From assembly GCF_001468285.1 (NCBI RefSeq), contig NZ_LNSB01000011.1, positions 42,250-106,249 on the forward strand: DNA of 64,000 bases, given 5' to 3'. The notes beneath the pieces were generated by a model. That model had not been told where the DNA came from. It saw only the letters and a program-made list of their open reading frames with translations, and did no database searches. Source of the stretch: Sphingopyxis sp. HIX (GTDB lineage: Bacteria > Pseudomonadota > Alphaproteobacteria > Sphingomonadales > Sphingomonadaceae). A program made the position numbers and the translations under genes. Numbering within the stretch: position 1 is the stretch's first letter; each line of letters begins with the position of its first letter. This document shows positions 16,142 through 25,179 of this stretch, piece by piece.

Positions 16142-18138
16142 CCGCGCAGGTCGGGCGGGGTCGCCTCGCCCTTCAGCATCGCGATCGCGTCGGCGAGCGG
16201 CATGATGCGCTGGCCGTCCTGGCCGAGGGTGCGGATCGCGACGGTGCCTTCCTCGGCCTCGCGCTTGCCGACGACGAGCAGGTAGGGGACCTTCTGCAGG
16301 CTATGTTCGCGGACCTTGTAGTTGATCTTTTCGTTGCGCAGGTCGCTTTCGGCGCGGATACCCGCGGAGGTGAGCTGCGCAAGCGCGTCCTTCGCATAAT
16401 CGTCGGCGTCGCTGACGATCGTCGCCACCACCGCCTGCACCGGCGCGAGCCAGGTCGGGAAGCGGCCCGCGAAATGCTCGATCAATATGCCGATGAAGCG
16501 TTCGTAGCTGCCGAAGATCGCGCGATGCAGCATCACCGGCCGGTGGCGCTCGCCATCCTCGCCGATATACGACGCGTCGAGCCGGTCGGGCAGCACGCGG
16601 TCGGACTGGATCGTCCCGACCTGCCAGGTGCGGCCGATCGCGTCGGTCAGGTGCCATTCGAGTTTGGGCGCATAGAAGGCGCCCTCGCCCGGTAGCTCTT
16701 CCCACCCATAGTCCGGCGTGCACAGGCCCGCACTGGTCACCGCGTCGCGCAGCTCATTCTCGGACTTGTCCCACATCTCCTCGCTGCCGAAGCGCTTTTC
16801 GGGGCGCAGCGCGAGCTTGATCGCATAGCTGAAGCCGAAGTCCTTGTAGATGCGATCGGCGAGCGCGCAGAAGTTGCGAACCTCGTCGACGATCTGGTCC
16901 TCGCGGCAGAAGATATGTGCGTCGTCCTGCGTGAACTGGCGCACGCGCATCAGCCCGTGGAGCGCGCCATGCGGCTCGTTGCGGTGGCAGCAGCCATTTT
17001 CGTACAGGCGCAGCGGCAGGTCGCGATAGCTCTTCATGCCCTGACGGAAGATCAGCACATGCGCCGGGCAGTTCATCGGCTTCAAGGCCATCCACTCGGC
17101 GTCGTCCGAAACGATCGGGCCTTCGTCCTCGGTGTTCGGAACCTCGTCGGGGATGACGAACATATTCTCGCGATATTTGCCCCAATGACCCGACTGCTCC
17201 CACTGGCGCGCGTCCATCACCTGCGGCGTCTTGACCTCGCGATAGCCCGCGGCGTCGATCGCGCGGCGCATATAGGCCTCGAGCTCGCGCCAGACGAGGA
17301 AGCCGTTGGGATGCCAGAAGACCGAGCCATGCGCTTCCTGTTGCAGGTGGAACAGGTCCATGTCCTGCCCCAGCCGGCGATGGTCGCGCTTGGCGGCCTC
17401 TTCAAGCCGGACGAGATGCTCGGCGAGCTGCTTCTTGTTGAGCCAGCCGGTGCCGTAGATGCGCGACAGCTGCGCATTCTTCTGGTCGCCGCGCCAATAG
17501 GCGCCCGACACGCGCGTCAGCTTGAATGCCGCGGGGTCGAGCTTGCCGGTCGAGGCCAGATGGGGCCCGCGGCACATGTCCATCCAGCCGTCGCCCGAGC
17601 GATAGACGGTGAGTTCCTCGCCCGCGGGCAGCTCGTGCGCCCATTCGGCCTTGAAGCTCTCGCCGTCGGCCTCCCATTTGGCGATCAGCGCGTCGCGCTC
17701 CCACACTTCGCGCGTGAGCGGCAGGTCGGCGGCGATGATCTTGCGCATCTCCTCCTCGATGAGCGGCAGTTCCTCGTCGCGGAACGGGCCGTGCTCGGCG
17801 GTCGGTGCGAAGTCGTAATAGAAACCGTCATTCGTCGACGGACCGAAAGTGATCTGCGTGCCCGGAAACAGGTTCTGCACCGCCTCCGCCAGCACATGCG
17901 CAAAGTCGTGGCGTACCAGTTCGAGCGCGTCGGCCTCGTCGCGGCCGGTCACCAGCGCGAGGTTGGTGTCCTCCTCCAGCGGGCGCATGATGTCGCGCAG
18001 CTCGCCGTCGATCTTGGCGGCGAGCGCGGCCTTGGCGAGCCCGGGGCCGATGTCGGCCGCGATCTGGGCCGGGGTAGTCCCGCGCGCGACTTCACGGGCA
18101 GAGCCATCGGGAAGGGTGACGCGGATCATCTGGGACAT
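16138..18138 (-). CDS. thrS: Threonine--tRNA ligase
   Basis: A 666-residue class II aminoacyl-tRNA synthetase, full length. The order is an N-terminal TGS domain ([16 protein letters not shown]), the editing domain with HDFAH, then the catalytic core with the zinc-binding cysteine in [13 protein letters not shown], motif 2 ([25 protein letters not shown], given in parts here as [13 protein letters not shown] and VRQFTQDD) and motif 3 ([11 protein letters not shown]), then the anticodon-binding domain. The ATG at 18138 gives the standard N-terminus. First gene of a three-gene unit. Confidence 0.98.
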   Translation of the reverse strand: MSQMIRVTLPDGSAREVARGTTPAQIAADIGPGLAKAALAAKIDGELRDIMRPLEEDTNLALVTGRDEADALELVRHDFAHVLAEAVQNLFPGTQITFGPSTNDGFYYDFAPTAEHGPFRDEELPLIEEEMRKIIAADLPLTREVWERDALIAKWEADGESFKAEWAHELPAGEELTVYRSGDGWMDMCRGPHLASTGKLDPAAFKLTRVSGAYWRGDQKNAQLSRIYGTGWLNKKQLAEHLVRLEEAAKRDHRRLGQDMDLFHLQQEAHGSVFWHPNGFLVWRELEAYMRRAIDAAGYREVKTPQVMDARQWEQSGHWGKYRENMFVIPDEVPNTEDEGPIVSDDAEWMALKPMNCPAHVLIFRQGMKSYRDLPLRLYENGCCHRNEPHGALHGLMRVRQFTQDDAHIFCREDQIVDEVRNFCALADRIYKDFGFSYAIKLALRPEKRFGSEEMWDKSENELRDAVTSAGLCTPDYGWEELPGEGAFYAPKLEWHLTDAIGRTWQVGTIQSDRVLPDRLDASYIGEDGERHRPVMLHRAIFGSYERFIGILIEHFAGRFPTWLAPVQAVVATIVSDADDYAKDALAQLTSAGIRAESDLRNEKINYKVREHSLQKVPYLLVVGKREAEEGTVAIRTLGQDGQRIMPLADAIAMLKGEATPPDLRG

Positions 18139-18241
18139 GGGAAAAATCGGCCTTTCTGGCGGGGTAAAGAGCGCCCCTTTGCCAGCATGCGATATGGGCG
18201 GCAAGGGTGCTGTTCGCAACCGCAGCGGCATTCGGGCTTGC

Positions 18242-18260
18242 AATGATACATTGTATCATT
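18242..18260. promoter_or_regulatory. Perfect 9-1-9 palindrome before merC-like gene
   Basis: AATGATACA, T, TGTATCATT forms a perfect 19-base dyad with a single central base, 35 bases before the merC-like start. The shape is that of a Fur-family (Fur, Zur or Irr) operator. Zur is my first guess from the MerC-domain neighbour, but this is inference. Confidence 0.6.
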
Positions 18261-18295
18261 ATCTCGGCAGCCCATAGCCCCGCGAAAGTCCTTCG

Positions 18296-18697
18296 ATGTC
18301 CCTGCCCACCGCGCGCCCGCGCCGCGCCGACCTTGCCGGCCTGGCGCTGTCGGCGACCTGCCTGGTCCACTGCCTCGCGCTGCCGATGCTGTTGCTGCTC
18401 GCGCCCGCGCTCGGCCACTGGATCGTGCTGCCCGAAGGAACGCATGCCGCGATCCTGACGCTCGCGCTGCCCGCGGCGTTCGTCGCGATGCGCGGCGGCT
18501 GGCACCGGCATCGACGCTCGGCGCCCGGGCTGGTCGCCGCGGCGGGCTTGGCCCTGCTGGCACTGGGGCTCGCGGCGCATGAAGGGTGGCTCGCGACCGC
18601 GAACGCGTCCGCCGCCGACACATTGCTGACCACGCTCGGCGCGCTCGCCCTCGCGGCGGCGCATCTCGCCAACTGGCGGTTGGGGCATAAAGGCTGA
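18296..18697 (+). CDS. MerC-domain membrane protein
   Basis: A 133-residue protein with four hydrophobic helices. The first holds the metal-binding pair CLVHC (residues 22-26 region), as in MerC mercury transporters. Chromosomal MerC-domain proteins in sphingomonads usually stand apart from mer operons and are thought to handle other metals. The palindrome just upstream suggests metal-dependent control. The function as a metal transporter is from the family; the metal is not known. Confidence 0.85.
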   Translation: MSLPTARPRRADLAGLALSATCLVHCLALPMLLLLAPALGHWIVLPEGTHAAILTLALPAAFVAMRGGWHRHRRSAPGLVAAAGLALLALGLAAHEGWLATANASAADTLLTTLGALALAAAHLANWRLGHKG

Positions 18698-18732
18698 GCG
18701 GCCGTCCCGATAGCATCCTTGTCATTATGTAA

Positions 18733-18776
18733 ATGTCACTTGACATCACCGGCTTGCTATGTCAATTTTCCTTGAC
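18733..18776. promoter_or_regulatory. TGACAT half-sites and -35 box before membrane protein/XRE pair
   Basis: ATGTCA (18733-18738) and TGACAT (18741-18746) form an inverted pair. ATGTCA recurs at 18759-18764 and TTGAC at 18772-18776. A perfect -35 hexamer TTGACA (18740-18745) lies in the first dyad. This fits an operator for the XRE regulator encoded by the same transcript. Confidence 0.45.
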
Positions 18777-18799
18777 TGATTAGCAAGGGAGCTTGACCG

Positions 18800-19426
18800 A
18801 TGCCGGTGATCGCCGAGATGGACAAAGCAGCGGACGACAACGCGGCGCTGCAAGCGCAGGCACGGCGCGAGACATTGCTGTGGGGTGCGGCGTTCGTCAT
18901 CGGCACCTTCGGGGTCGGCATCCTCAACCTGTTCGTCGACCTCGGGTCGGCGCTGAGCGCAGCGCTCTTCTTTGCGGCGATGCTGCTGCTCTTTCCCTTC
19001 GTCCGCGCGGGCGAGCGGTTGCAACGCGTGTCGGGCAACGGATCGCTCGCGCTGCTCCGCTACAACCGGCGTTTCATGGTCGCCTCCTTCGCCTATGTCG
19101 CGGCCTTGATGGGCGCGATCTGGCTGACCAAGATCGGCAGCTACAGCGCGCCCGTCTATGTGCTCATAGCGATCGCGCCGTCGCTGCCGATCCTGCTGAT
19201 GATCTGGACGATGGCGCGGCTGCTGCAGGAAGAGCAGGACGAATATCTGCGCAGCCAGCATATCCGCCACGCGCTGGTCGCGACGGGCTTCGTGCTCGCC
19301 GCGGCGACGATCTGGGGCTTTCTGGAGCAGTTCAACGTCGTGCCGCACATGCCGAGCTATTGGGTCTTCCCAGCCTGGGCGATCGGGCTCGGCGGCAGCC
19401 AGATCTGGTCGAAGCTGCGCGGATGA
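18800..19426 (+). CDS. Five-helix membrane protein
   Basis: A 208-residue integral membrane protein. A short charged N-terminus is followed by about five or six helices (TLLWGAAFVIGTFGVGIL, LFFAAMLLLFPFV, RFMVASFAYVAALMGAIWL, VYVLIAIAPSLPILLMI, ALVATGFVLAAATIWGF). No catalytic motif is visible. It overlaps the XRE gene as ATGA. Membrane protein plus small XRE regulator pairs of this type are common in bacteria and of unknown purpose. The start follows GGGAGCTTGACCG. Confidence 0.75.
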   Translation: MPVIAEMDKAADDNAALQAQARRETLLWGAAFVIGTFGVGILNLFVDLGSALSAALFFAAMLLLFPFVRAGERLQRVSGNGSLALLRYNRRFMVASFAYVAALMGAIWLTKIGSYSAPVYVLIAIAPSLPILLMIWTMARLLQEEQDEYLRSQHIRHALVATGFVLAAATIWGFLEQFNVVPHMPSYWVFPAWAIGLGGSQIWSKLRG

Positions 19427-19614
19427 AGAACCGCCTCAAGGTCCTGCGCGCCGAACGCGACTGGAGCCAGCAGGATCTCGCCGAGCGGCTCGAGGTGTCG
19501 CGCCAGTCGGTCAATGCGATCGAGACCGGAAAATACGACCCGTCGCTCCCCCTCGCCTTTCGCATCGCCGACCTGTTCGGAATGTCCATCGAAGAGATTT
19601 TCCAGCGAGATTGA
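19423..19614 (+). CDS. Small XRE-family transcriptional regulator
   Basis: A 63-residue protein that is almost only a Cro/CI-type helix-turn-helix (RLKVLRAERDWSQQDLAERL, SRQSVNAIETGKYDPSL, IADLFGMSIEEIF). It belongs to the YgzD/YozG-like group. Its start overlaps the end of the membrane protein gene, so both are made together. It probably regulates its own operon through the TGACAT sites upstream. Confidence 0.9.
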   Translation: MKNRLKVLRAERDWSQQDLAERLEVSRQSVNAIETGKYDPSLPLAFRIADLFGMSIEEIFQRD

Positions 19615-19620
19615 ACCTAA

Positions 19621-20547
19621 ATGAAAAAGCGTATTTCCGTCGCCGCCATCTTCATCCTGATAGCCGGGCTGGTCGCCAGCCGCGCCGATGCCGCCGAGGC
19701 CTGCCCCGCGGGGATGAACGAGGGCAAGCGCATCACCGTGCTGGTCGAAGGCGCGGGCCCGGATGTCGCGCTGATCCCCGGCCTGTCAAGCCCGCGCGGC
19801 GTGTGGGATGCGACGGCCGAGCGGCTGAAGGGCCGATATAGGCTGCACCGCGTCCAGATCCGCGGCTTCGGCGACGAAGCGGGGATCAACGCCGAAGGAC
19901 CGGTGCTCGAGCCGATGATGCGGGAGGTCGCCGACTATATCGACGATTGCATCACCGACGCGGGTCGCCCCGCGCCCGCGGTGATCGGCCATTCGATGGG
20001 CGGGCTCACCGGGCTGATGATCGCCGCGCGCGCGCCGCAAGAGGTCGGCAAGCTAATGATCGTCGATGCGGTGCCCTTCATCGGCCTGCTGTTCAATCCC
20101 GCCGCGACGGTCGAGCGCATGACGCCGCAGGCCGACCAGATGGCGGCGATGATGCGCGCGCAATATGGCCAGCCGAAGCCGACGGGTCCGGTGGCCGACC
20201 CCGGCCCGATGAGCATGGCCGGCGGCCTATCGAACACGCCCGCGGGGCGTATCGCGATCGTCGGCTGGATGCGCGATGCCGATCCGCGCGTGACCGCGCA
20301 GGTCTTTCGCGACGTGATGGTGACCGACCTGCGCGGCGAACTCGCGGCGGTGACCGCGCCGGTGACCCTGCTCTATGCGCAGGACGACAGCGCGATGCCG
20401 CCCGAGCGGGCGAAAGCCGGATTCGAGCCGCAATATGCCGGGGTCGCGAAGTTCGAGGCGCAGATGGTGCCGAACAGCCGTCACTTCATCATGCTCGACC
20501 AGCCCGAGGTGTTTGCAGCGGCGGTCGACGCCTTTCTGGCCGAATAG
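19621..20547 (+). CDS. Exported alpha/beta hydrolase
   Basis: A 308-residue protein with a signal peptide (MKKRISVAAIFILIAGLVASRADAA given here up to the cleavage region near residue 25). The nucleophile elbow is VIGHSMGGLTG, the oxyanion region is IPGLSSPRGVW, the acid is in LYAQDDSAMP and the histidine in SRHFIMLD. Only six bases separate it from the XRE gene. It is likely a periplasmic esterase or hydrolase of unknown substrate. Confidence 0.9.
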   Translation: MKKRISVAAIFILIAGLVASRADAAEACPAGMNEGKRITVLVEGAGPDVALIPGLSSPRGVWDATAERLKGRYRLHRVQIRGFGDEAGINAEGPVLEPMMREVADYIDDCITDAGRPAPAVIGHSMGGLTGLMIAARAPQEVGKLMIVDAVPFIGLLFNPAATVERMTPQADQMAAMMRAQYGQPKPTGPVADPGPMSMAGGLSNTPAGRIAIVGWMRDADPRVTAQVFRDVMVTDLRGELAAVTAPVTLLYAQDDSAMPPERAKAGFEPQYAGVAKFEAQMVPNSRHFIMLDQPEVFAAAVDAFLAE

Positions 20548-20624
20548 CCGCGCGGTCGACCGCCGCCCTTGCCCCCTTCCCGCTCCGCCGCTAGGGCGGC
20601 GGCAGCCGGAAAGGAGCGTCCCCC

Positions 20625-20879
20625 ATGTTCAAGCGCCTGTTCGTCGACCACCCGAAGAGCGTCGACGAAAATTACATCGAGCATTTCGGCGTCGCGTCGA
20701 AATTCGGCGTGACGATGATCTGGGGCGGGATGTGCGCGCTGGTGCATGCGGTGGTCCCCGGCTGGTGCATCACCACCGGCAGCGACACGATCTCGCGGCT
20801 CAACAAGATCATGGTCGAACAGCGCCGCGCCAAGGGGCAGGCCGTGATGCAGATGAGCACCATCGACTGGGTGATCTGA
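20625..20879 (+). CDS. DUF6356-family small protein
   Basis: An 84-residue protein with a MFKRLFVDHPKSVDENYIEH opening and a middle hydrophobic segment (VTMIWGGMCALVHAVVPGWC). It matches the DUF6356 pattern common in sphingomonads; no function is known. A single membrane association is possible. GGAAAGGAG precedes the start. It ends five bases before the next hydrolase start. Confidence 0.8.
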   Translation: MFKRLFVDHPKSVDENYIEHFGVASKFGVTMIWGGMCALVHAVVPGWCITTGSDTISRLNKIMVEQRRAKGQAVMQMSTIDWVI

Positions 20880-20884
20880 GCGGC

Positions 20885-21637
20885 GTGACCGACGCGCCCG
20901 ACTATCTCGACCGCGCGGCGCGCCCGCGCCTCGCCTATCGCCACATCGCGGGCAGCGGCCCGGCGATCGTCTTCCTGCCCGGTTACATGTCCGACATGGC
21001 GGGGGGCAAGGCGACCGCGCTGTTCGACTGGGCGGCGAGCGAAGGCCGCGCGTGCCTGCTGCTCGACTATGCGGGATGCGGGCTGTCGGACGGACTGTTT
21101 TCCGAGCAGACTTTGCTCGACTGGCGCGGCGACATACTCGACCTGATCGATGCGCGTATCGAGGGGCCGGTGGTCATCGTCGGCTCGTCGATGGGCGGCT
21201 GGCTGATGCTGCTCACCGCATTGGCGCTGGTCCAGCGCGACGGACCCGGCCGCGTCGCGGGGCTCGTCGGGATCGCCGCGGCGCCCGACTTCACCGACTG
21301 GGGCTTTAATCCGCAAGAGAAGGCGATCATTCTCGCCGAGGGCGAGCTGCGCGAAGAGACGCCCTACAGCGACCAGCCCTATGTCACGACGCGCGGCTTC
21401 TGGCAGTCGGGCGAGGCGAACCGCCTGCTCGAAGCCGAAATACCGCTCGTCTGCCCGGTGCGCCTCCTCCACGGGCAGGAGGACGGCGACGTGCCGCCCG
21501 ACATCAGCCTCCGCCTCGCCGCCGCGCTCGCCAGCGACGATGTGCAGGTGACGCTCGTCAAGGGCGGCGACCACCGCCTGTCGCGCGACACCGACATCGC
21601 GCTGCTGATCGACAGCGTCGCGCGGCTTACCGACTAG
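20885..21637 (+). CDS. Cytoplasmic alpha/beta hydrolase
   Basis: A 250-residue hydrolase without signal peptide, from a GTG at 20885. The nucleophile motif is VIVGSSMGGWLML, the acid lies in LLHGQEDGDVP and the histidine in VKGGDHRLS. The overall pattern (PGYMSDMAGGKA, LLLDYAGCGLSDG) is that of the ABHD10/ palmitoyl-thioesterase-like group. It closely follows the DUF6356 gene, and the thioesterase gene starts 14 bases later, so the three may share a transcript. Substrate unknown. Confidence 0.88.
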   Translation: MTDAPDYLDRAARPRLAYRHIAGSGPAIVFLPGYMSDMAGGKATALFDWAASEGRACLLLDYAGCGLSDGLFSEQTLLDWRGDILDLIDARIEGPVVIVGSSMGGWLMLLTALALVQRDGPGRVAGLVGIAAAPDFTDWGFNPQEKAIILAEGELREETPYSDQPYVTTRGFWQSGEANRLLEAEIPLVCPVRLLHGQEDGDVPPDISLRLAAALASDDVQVTLVKGGDHRLSRDTDIALLIDSVARLTD

Positions 21638-21651
21638 ACCGAAGGATCATC

Positions 21652-22089
21652 ATGGCGCGCAGCGACTTCAAATTCCACATCACCAAGCGCGTCCGCTATG
21701 CCGAGATCGACGCGCAGGCGGTCGTGTTCAACAGCCGCTACCTCGAATATTTCGACATCGGGATCACCGAATATTGGCGCGCCGCGGGGGTCTACGACCG
21801 CTGGCCCGAGCGCGAGAGCCCCGAATTCCACGTCGCGCGCGCCGAGGTGGATTATAAGGTGCCGATCCTGCTCGACGAAGAGATCGACATCTGCGTGCGC
21901 TGCTCGCGCGTGGGCCGCAGCTCGATGACCTTCCTGTTCGAACTCCACGGCAAGGGCGCCGAAGATTTGCGCGCGACGGGGCTGGAGGTCAGCGTCCACG
22001 TCGCCGAAGCGCGCGGTGCGCCGGCGCCGGTGCCCGATGAATTCGTAAACCTGTTCGAGGCGTTTGAACAAAAGTCGCTGCGCGCCTAG
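21652..22089 (+). CDS. 4-hydroxybenzoyl-CoA-type thioesterase
   Basis: A 145-residue hotdog-fold acyl-CoA thioesterase of the YbgC/FcbC group. The marker is YAEIDAQAVVFNSRYLEYFD, where the aspartate is catalytic, followed by the AEVDYKVPILLDEEI strand and the RSSMTFLFEL strand. The gene lies in a row of small metabolic genes with short gaps. Likely cytoplasmic and acting on an acyl-CoA. Confidence 0.9.
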   Translation: MARSDFKFHITKRVRYAEIDAQAVVFNSRYLEYFDIGITEYWRAAGVYDRWPERESPEFHVARAEVDYKVPILLDEEIDICVRCSRVGRSSMTFLFELHGKGAEDLRATGLEVSVHVAEARGAPAPVPDEFVNLFEAFEQKSLRA

Positions 22090-22098
22090 ATTGGCGCG

Positions 22099-22536
22099 AT
22101 GACAAAATATCTCCACACCATGATCCGCGTGACGGATCCCGACGCCACCGTCGATTTCTTCAAGCTCATCGGGCTCGAGGAAGTCCGCCGCTTCGACAAT
22201 GAGGGCGGGCGCTTCACCCTGATCTTCCTCGCGCCGCCGGGACAGGCCGGGGTCGCCGAGGTCGAGCTGACCTATAATTGGCCGCCCGCCGACGGCAGCG
22301 CCGCCGAGACCTACAGCGGCGGGCGCAATTTCGGGCACCTCGCCTACCGGGTCGACGATATCTACGCGACCTGCCAGCGGCTGATGGACGCCGGGGTGAC
22401 GATCAACCGTCCGCCGCGCGACGGGCATATGGCATTCGTGCGCTCGCCCGACGGGATTTCGATCGAGCTGCTGCAGGACGGCCATCTGCCGCCGCAGGAG
22501 CCTTGGGCGTCGATGCCGAACACCGGCGCCTGGTAG
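22099..22536 (+). CDS. gloA: Lactoylglutathione lyase (glyoxalase I)
   Basis: A 145-residue VOC-fold enzyme. It shows the GloA series [44 protein letters not shown] and [11 protein letters not shown], with metal ligands H (residue 6 region), E (VELTYNW), H (FGHLA) and E (IELLQ). It converts the methylglyoxal-glutathione adduct to S-lactoylglutathione, which GloB, encoded at 25180, would hydrolyse. Next gene starts two bases after the stop. Confidence 0.93.
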   Translation: MTKYLHTMIRVTDPDATVDFFKLIGLEEVRRFDNEGGRFTLIFLAPPGQAGVAEVELTYNWPPADGSAAETYSGGRNFGHLAYRVDDIYATCQRLMDAGVTINRPPRDGHMAFVRSPDGISIELLQDGHLPPQEPWASMPNTGAW

Positions 22537-22537
22537 G

Positions 22538-22960
22538 ATGCTGCTCGCGCTCGCCTTCCTCGCCGCGGCGTCGGACGGGCGCGCGGACGCGTCGGTCGTC
22601 ACCCTGCTCGGCGACGCCAAGTTCGAGCCGGTGAACCCCGCCAATCCCGCCGGGCCCGCGATCGCGGTGCTGTCGGGCGATCCCGCGACCGGGCCCTCGG
22701 TGATGCTGATGCGCTTCGGGCGCGGCCCCGGCCGGCTGCATATCCACAGCGCCGACTATCGGCTGACCGTGATCCGCGGCGAGATGAAGCATTGGGACGC
22801 GGGCGGCAGCGAAGCCGTCGCCCCCGTCATCGGCCCCGGCGGCCACTGGTTCCAGCCCGGCGGACAGGCGCATGCCGACACCTGCCTCAGCGACGAATGC
22901 CTGATGGTGATCCACTGGTCGGGTGCGCGCGATGCGCGGCTGGCGCCCGGCGCGGGCTGA
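22538..22960 (+). CDS. Exported cupin-domain protein
   Basis: A 140-residue protein with a short signal peptide (MLLALAFLAAASDGRA). The cupin core is seen in LHIHSADYRLTVIRGEMKHW and the second motif region PGGHWFQPGGQAHADTC, giving a histidine-rich metal site. A late cysteine pair (CLSDEC) may form a disulfide. It lies between gloA and a second VOC gene with two- and four-base gaps, so it is in the same transcript. Function unknown. Confidence 0.8.
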   Translation: MLLALAFLAAASDGRADASVVTLLGDAKFEPVNPANPAGPAIAVLSGDPATGPSVMLMRFGRGPGRLHIHSADYRLTVIRGEMKHWDAGGSEAVAPVIGPGGHWFQPGGQAHADTCLSDECLMVIHWSGARDARLAPGAG

Positions 22961-22964
22961 CGCG

Positions 22965-23375
22965 ATGCCGGGCCTGCTGATCAACATCGACGTGCCCGAC
23001 CTTGCCGCGGGCGAGGCTTTTTATACACGGGGGCTCGGCCTCACGCCTGCGCGGCGCTTCGACGAGGATATCGTCGAGCTGCTGGGCGCGGGCGTGCCCA
23101 TCTATCTGATCGTCAAGCCCGGCGGGTCGGGCATCGGTCCGGCGGGCGGCGGCGCGCGCCACTATGATCGGCACTGGACCCCGGTGCATTCCGATTTCAC
23201 CGTCGACGATCTCGACGCGGCGGTGGCGCGCGCTGTGGCGGCGGGCGCGGTGCTCGAGGATGGGCCGCTCGACCTGCCCTATGGGCGGCAGGCGATGTTC
23301 GCCGACCCCTTCGGCAACGGCTTCTGCCTGATCGAGTTCAACGACCGCGGTTACGACGCGCTGGCCGACGGCTAG
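22965..23375 (+). CDS. VOC-family (glyoxalase-like) protein
   Basis: A 136-residue single VOC domain: LINIDVPDLAAGEAFYTRGLG at the front (given in part), PVHSDFTVDDLDAAV in the middle and MFADPFGNGFCLIEF at the end. These are the betaalphabetabetabeta units of bleomycin-resistance/dioxygenase-like proteins. The specific reaction cannot be told. It ends in a CTAG shared with the convergent diguanylate cyclase gene. The ATG at 22965 is chosen since the family core begins right after. Confidence 0.88.
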   Translation: MPGLLINIDVPDLAAGEAFYTRGLGLTPARRFDEDIVELLGAGVPIYLIVKPGGSGIGPAGGGARHYDRHWTPVHSDFTVDDLDAAVARAVAAGAVLEDGPLDLPYGRQAMFADPFGNGFCLIEFNDRGYDALADG

Positions 23376-25078
23376 GCCGCGGCGCCCACCTTGCCCGCAG
23401 CGGGCGGTTCGGGCTGCTGCCAGCGATCGGTGACCATGCAGTCGCGCCCGCTGTGCTTGGCGGCGTAGAGCAGGCGGTCGGTCTCGGCGAACAGCCGGTC
23501 GAAGTCGAGCGCAGCCCCCTCGGTCCGCGCCTCGAAGATCAGCAGGCCCCCGCTGGCGCTGACCGGATGCGGAATCTGCGGCACGTCGGCGGCGATGCGG
23601 CGCGCGATCGCCTGGCGGCAGCGCTCGGCGGTGCCAGCGGCGTCGGGTCGGTCGATCAGCAGGAAGAATTCCTCGCCGCCGATGCGTGCGACGATGCCGC
23701 CATGCCCTTCGCGCAGCCCCACCGCGGCGGCGCACAGCACCGCGTCGCCGACCTGGTGGCCATAGCGGTCGTTGACCGACTTGAAATGATCGATGTCGAT
23801 CAGCGCCGCCGCGGTGAAGCGCCGTGCGTCGGTCGCGAGCAGGTTCTCGAGCCCGCGGCGGTTGCTGAGCCGCGTGAGCGGGTCGGTCTGCGCCGCATCC
23901 TCCATCGCGCCCGCCAGCGCCTGCGCCCGGTCGCGCTCGCGGCGCATGATCATGAAGCGGTCGGCGACGCCGAGCGCGGTGATGACGAGTTCGAGCGCGA
24001 TCGCGAGATAGAGCAATTGGTCGAGCCAGGGCGGCCCGACATAGAGGCCGATGCCGCGCGCGACGCGCTCGAACCCGCAGGCGATGATCGGCGCCCATGC
24101 GGCGGCCTGGTACATCGCCGCGCGGCTGCCGCGTCGGCAGGTGCGCGTCAGCACCACGACATAGGTGACGAGCACGGGCAGATAGGCCGCGAAATAGAGC
24201 TGGCCACCCCATGGCCGGATCGCTTCGACCGGCGCCATCGCGACCGCGCCGAAGAGCGGGATCCACAGCACGCAGGCGAAGAGCGCGCGCCGCTCGCCGC
24301 GGGTGATCTTGTCGGGCTCGACGAAGTTCAGGCAGAACATCGTCGCGGCGACGATCCCCAGGCTGAAGCTGATCTGCGACAGATAGCCGTAAGCGAGCGC
24401 GCTGATCCCCGGCACCACGGCGAAGGCGAGCCCCGACGACAGGCTGGTGTGCAGGATGATGCAGGTGGCGAGCGCCATATGCCAGAGCAGGAAGCGCTCG
24501 CGCAGCACGCGGAAGAAGGCGATGTTGAATACGATCGGCGCGAGCGCGAGCCCGGTGAACAACGCGATCAGCAGCATCGTTCCCGTCGACCAGCCGCCTT
24601 CGCCCATGGGCGCCAGCCGCGCGGTCTTCAAGGTGGTGAGGTAGCTCAGCCGGTCGAAGGCGATGGCGATCTCGACCGGCGGCGACGCGCGCTGCGGCAC
24701 GGTGAGGTAGAAATCGGGGCCCGCGAGGCGATAGGGCATCGCCTGCCGCCCGCTCCGCACCACGCGCGCGACGCTGCCGTCGGCGTAGCGGACGAACAGC
24801 GCGATCCGGTGGAAGCGGCTGGTGCGCGCGTTGAACTCGATCGGCCCCGGCCCGGCCGCGGCGATCGTATCGGCGTCGAAGAATAGCCAGCTTCGCGGCC
24901 CTTCGAGCGACCAGCGGTCGGCGTCGCAATCGCGCGCCGCACGCGTCTGCGACACCGCGTCATAGCCGGTGGCGAGGTCGGTCTGGAGCGTGCACGGCGC
25001 CGATCGCGGCGCCGCTTCGGCGGGGTTCCAGCCCGCGAACAGGGCCATCGCCATCAGGATCAATAGCAGACGCTGCAA
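23372..25078 (-). CDS. Membrane diguanylate cyclase with 7TMR-DISM input
   Basis: A 568-residue protein with a signal peptide, a periplasmic domain of about 140 residues rich in strands (DISM type), seven helices from about residue 165 to 370, then a GGDEF domain from about 395. The active motif is intact (IGGEEFF), with the DPLTRLSNRRGL start and DIDHFKSVNDRYGH. It should make cyclic di-GMP in response to a periplasmic signal. No inhibitory RxxD is obvious five residues before GGEEF. It stands alone and meets the VOC gene at a shared CTAG. Confidence 0.95.
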   Translation of the reverse strand: MQRLLLILMAMALFAGWNPAEAAPRSAPCTLQTDLATGYDAVSQTRAARDCDADRWSLEGPRSWLFFDADTIAAAGPGPIEFNARTSRFHRIALFVRYADGSVARVVRSGRQAMPYRLAGPDFYLTVPQRASPPVEIAIAFDRLSYLTTLKTARLAPMGEGGWSTGTMLLIALFTGLALAPIVFNIAFFRVLRERFLLWHMALATCIILHTSLSSGLAFAVVPGISALAYGYLSQISFSLGIVAATMFCLNFVEPDKITRGERRALFACVLWIPLFGAVAMAPVEAIRPWGGQLYFAAYLPVLVTYVVVLTRTCRRGSRAAMYQAAAWAPIIACGFERVARGIGLYVGPPWLDQLLYLAIALELVITALGVADRFMIMRRERDRAQALAGAMEDAAQTDPLTRLSNRRGLENLLATDARRFTAAALIDIDHFKSVNDRYGHQVGDAVLCAAAVGLREGHGGIVARIGGEEFFLLIDRPDAAGTAERCRQAIARRIAADVPQIPHPVSASGGLLIFEARTEGAALDFDRLFAETDRLLYAAKHSGRDCMVTDRWQQPEPPAAGKVGAAA

Positions 25079-25179
25079 CGACTCTTCCCCATCTCGCCGC
25101 GCGCGATGCTAATCCCAAGGCTTTTCAACATGGTTAACTTGGCGGTCGACGGCGGGGCCCGCGCGGGTTATTCTTTGCC

